NCBI GenBank assembly: GCA_003646935.1
Contig: QMLW01000008.1
Location: 1-14,989 of the forward strand
Source: Deltaproteobacteria bacterium
GTDB lineage: Bacteria; Desulfobacterota; DSM-4660; Desulfatiglandales; B25-G16
Length of the DNA: 14,989 nucleotides
Direction of reading: 5' to 3'
Positions within the stretch are counted from its first letter, which is position 1, and each line of letters starts with the position of its first letter. A model generated the notes under the pieces. That model made no database searches. It was not told the origin of the DNA and worked only from the letters and a program-made list of their open reading frames with translations. Below, piece after piece: positions 13,600-14,989 of the stretch. A program made the translations under genes and the position numbers.

Positions 13600-14727
13600 A
13601 TGATATATCTCGATTATAATGCCACGACCCCTATCGCACAGGAGGTCGCGGAGGCAATGATGCCCTATATCACCGAGGATTTCGGGAACCCGAGCAGCGC
13701 ACACTTCCTTGGAGCAAGGGCGAGGGAAGCCCTGGAGAATGCTCGCGAACAGGTCTGCAACCTGCTTGGCTGCGATCGTGATGAGATCATCTTCACTGGC
13801 GGTGGAACGGAGTCAAACAACATGGTCTTGAAGGGCGTTGCGTGGACCCTGCGGGAGAAAGGACGCCACATCATTACTACGAGGATCGAACATCCCTCCA
13901 TTATGAACACGGCGCTGTTTCTCGTGGACAACGAATATGACGTGACGTTTCTCCCGGTGGATGAGTTTGGTACCGTAGCCCCGGATGAGGTAAAAAGGGC
14001 GGTTCGAGGAGACACCATTCTCATCACCGTGATGCATGCAAACAATGAAACAGGAACTATCCAACCTATTGCGGAGATTAGTGGTCTTGCCAAAGAACAC
14101 GGGATTCTGTTCCATACGGATGCGGCTCAATCCATCGGTAAGATCGACACCAGGGTGGGTGATCTCGGTGTTGATCTATTGACTGTCGCTGGCCATAAGC
14201 TCTATGCACCGAAGGGTGTAGGTGCTCTCTATATCAGAAAGGGAATTGAAATCGAGCCAATTCTCCATGGCGGTGGCCAGGAGAGAGGACTGCGGTCAGG
14301 TACGGAAAATATGATCCTCAGCGTCGGTCTGGGTAAGGCGTGCGAGCTGATACAGGGAAATCTCTCCAATGAGATTCCACGGATAAAGAAACTCAGGGAT
14401 CGCCTTTATGAACAAATAGCCTCGGCAGTTCCGGAGGCCGTGGTTCATGGACATCCTGAACAACGGCTTCCGAATACCCTGTTTATCTCGTTTCCGGGGA
14501 TGGTTGGAGAGGAGATCCTGAAGGGTATTCCTGACCTGTGCGCCTCTACCGGTGCTGCCTGCCATGATCAAACCGTGAGCCTCTCCCACGTGCTCGGTGC
14601 CATGGGGGTTACAAAGGAGGTGGGAATGGGGGCTGTCCGCTTGAGCGTTGGAAGGCCCAGCACAGAGGATGAGGTCGATCAGGCGGCACGGCTTATCATT
14701 GAAGCCGTAAACAAGGTCCTTCCTTAG
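13600..14727 (+). CDS. nifS: NifS/IscS-family cysteine desulfurase
   Basis: A 375-residue class V aminotransferase-fold enzyme that takes sulfur from cysteine as an enzyme persulfide for Fe-S or thio-cofactor assembly. Seen: YLDYNATTP start (3-11), GGGTESNN (67-74), RIEHPS with H98 stacking on PLP, HANNETGTIQP (146-156), FHTDAAQSIGK (171-181), AGHKLYAPKG with PLP lysine K200, and GGGQERGLRSGTEN (224-237). The persulfide cysteine is C321 in STGAACHDQTVSLSHVL. The usual SSGSACSSG loop is therefore replaced, but Cys is kept and the loop is short. AGGAGGT at 13584-13590 gives the start. Its partner is the HAD gene 7 bp upstream. A selenocysteine lyase-type role or an unusual sulfur acceptor is possible. 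Confidence 0.92.
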   Translation: MIYLDYNATTPIAQEVAEAMMPYITEDFGNPSSAHFLGARAREALENAREQVCNLLGCDRDEIIFTGGGTESNNMVLKGVAWTLREKGRHIITTRIEHPSIMNTALFLVDNEYDVTFLPVDEFGTVAPDEVKRAVRGDTILITVMHANNETGTIQPIAEISGLAKEHGILFHTDAAQSIGKIDTRVGDLGVDLLTVAGHKLYAPKGVGALYIRKGIEIEPILHGGGQERGLRSGTENMILSVGLGKACELIQGNLSNEIPRIKKLRDRLYEQIASAVPEAVVHGHPEQRLPNTLFISFPGMVGEEILKGIPDLCASTGAACHDQTVSLSHVLGAMGVTKEVGMGAVRLSVGRPSTEDEVDQAARLIIEAVNKVLP

Positions 14728-14793
14728 CTCCAAGTACCATGGTCATAAGTTTGTGGGTATTTAACGTCTCGGAAATTCTACAACTTATTGAAA

Positions 14794-14819
14794 TTAAAAA
14801 GGTCTTTTTAAGACTGTTT
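14794..14819 (+). terminator. Weak terminator candidate after the desulfurase gene
   Basis: GTCTT (14802-14806), loop TTT, AAGAC (14810-14814) followed by TGTTT. The stem is short and the T-run is interrupted. An overlapping TTAAAAAG/CTTTTTAA palindrome (14794-14811) also exists. Confidence 0.3.
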
Positions 14820-14835
14820 CCTATTGTCTCACACA

Positions 14836-14870
14836 TGGAATAATGGAATGGTGGAATATTGGAGTATTGG
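14836..14870. repeat. Four 8-bp tandem repeats (TGGAATAN-like)
   Basis: TGGAATAA, TGGAATGG, TGGAATAT and TGGAGTAT follow one another from 14836 with an 8-bp period, ending in TGG at 14870. Confidence 0.7.
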
Positions 14871-14989
14871 TTTTAAAAGCAATGATCCATTTATTAACTT
14901 CCCTGTCAAGAGAAATCTTACCAATAAACCACTGGCCCATTTTCTTAAGAACCCCTGTCTGCCGACAGGCAGGCATTATTCCATCATTC
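14836..14989. repeat. Possible miniature inverted-repeat element, running to the window edge
   Basis: TGGAATAATG at 14836-14845 recurs exactly as its reverse complement CATTATTCCA at 14974-14983, enclosing 128 bp. Inside are the 8-bp array, TATTGGT/ACCAATA (14865-14871, 14920-14926), and a CCTGTC-TGCC-GACAGG hairpin (14954-14969). No coding sequence. The sequence continues past the window, so its limits are not known. Confidence 0.45.

Overview
The window reads as a bacterial chromosome segment of moderate G+C. Genes carry strong AGGAGG-type ribosome binding sites, and the window also holds sigma70-like boxes, an intrinsic terminator, a Sec signal peptide and a lipoprotein. Two heterodisulfide-reductase-like iron-sulfur proteins next to a flavoprotein, and a NifS-type desulfurase, point to an anaerobe. 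A Desulfobacterota (deltaproteobacterial) or similar syntrophic/sulfur-metabolising lineage is my best guess, but that is inference; no rRNA or marker gene is present. No tRNA, rRNA, CRISPR array or transposase was seen.

Layout. (A) 1-702, minus strand: a TRL-like lipoprotein followed by the start of a dimethylargininase (DDAH), cut by the window edge. (B) 761-4702, minus strand: a tightly packed three-gene operon, MoxR-like AAA+ ATPase, then a small protein ending in a GXGXG beta-helix, then a large von Willebrand A (MIDAS) protein. A truncated VOC/glyoxalase remnant lies just downstream. The three genes abut or are separated by only a few bases. This is the least familiar system in the window. 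(C) 4703-5307: gene-free, with three 14-bp tandem quasi-palindromes. (D) 5308-6216, plus strand: an HD-type phosphohydrolase resembling cyclic-nucleotide phosphodiesterases. It is followed by the first codons of what looks like a GAF-type sensor gene, broken at the 3' end of a convergent GNAT acetyltransferase gene (6358-6789). (E) 7081-7362, minus: a secreted ComEA-like helix-hairpin-helix protein. About 640 bp of gene-free DNA rich in inverted repeats follows. (F) 8005-9180, minus: a fosmidomycin-resistance-type MFS exporter, preceded by a terminator that ends 12 bp before its start codon. (G) 9350-12929, minus: a three-gene redox operon, ferredoxin/CCG protein, FAD-linked oxidase, then a second ferredoxin/CCG protein, probably a membrane-independent 2-hydroxyacid or related dehydrogenase. 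(H) 13122-14727, plus, divergent from G: a HAD phosphatase of the soluble P-type-ATPase family coupled to a NifS-like cysteine desulfurase. (I) 14728-14989: a tail with an 8-bp tandem repeat and a 10-bp inverted repeat, probably a dispersed intergenic repeat.

How the genes may work together. In B, the ATPase and the vWA protein form the standard MoxR/vWA chaperone pair, and the beta-helix protein is an extra partner of unknown role. In G, electrons from the FAD subunit could pass through the cubane Fe-S clusters to the cysteine-rich CCG domains of the two flanking subunits. In H, the desulfurase could supply sulfur for Fe-S or other sulfur cofactors, and the role of the coupled phosphatase is unknown. 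The other genes look like individually placed accessory functions.
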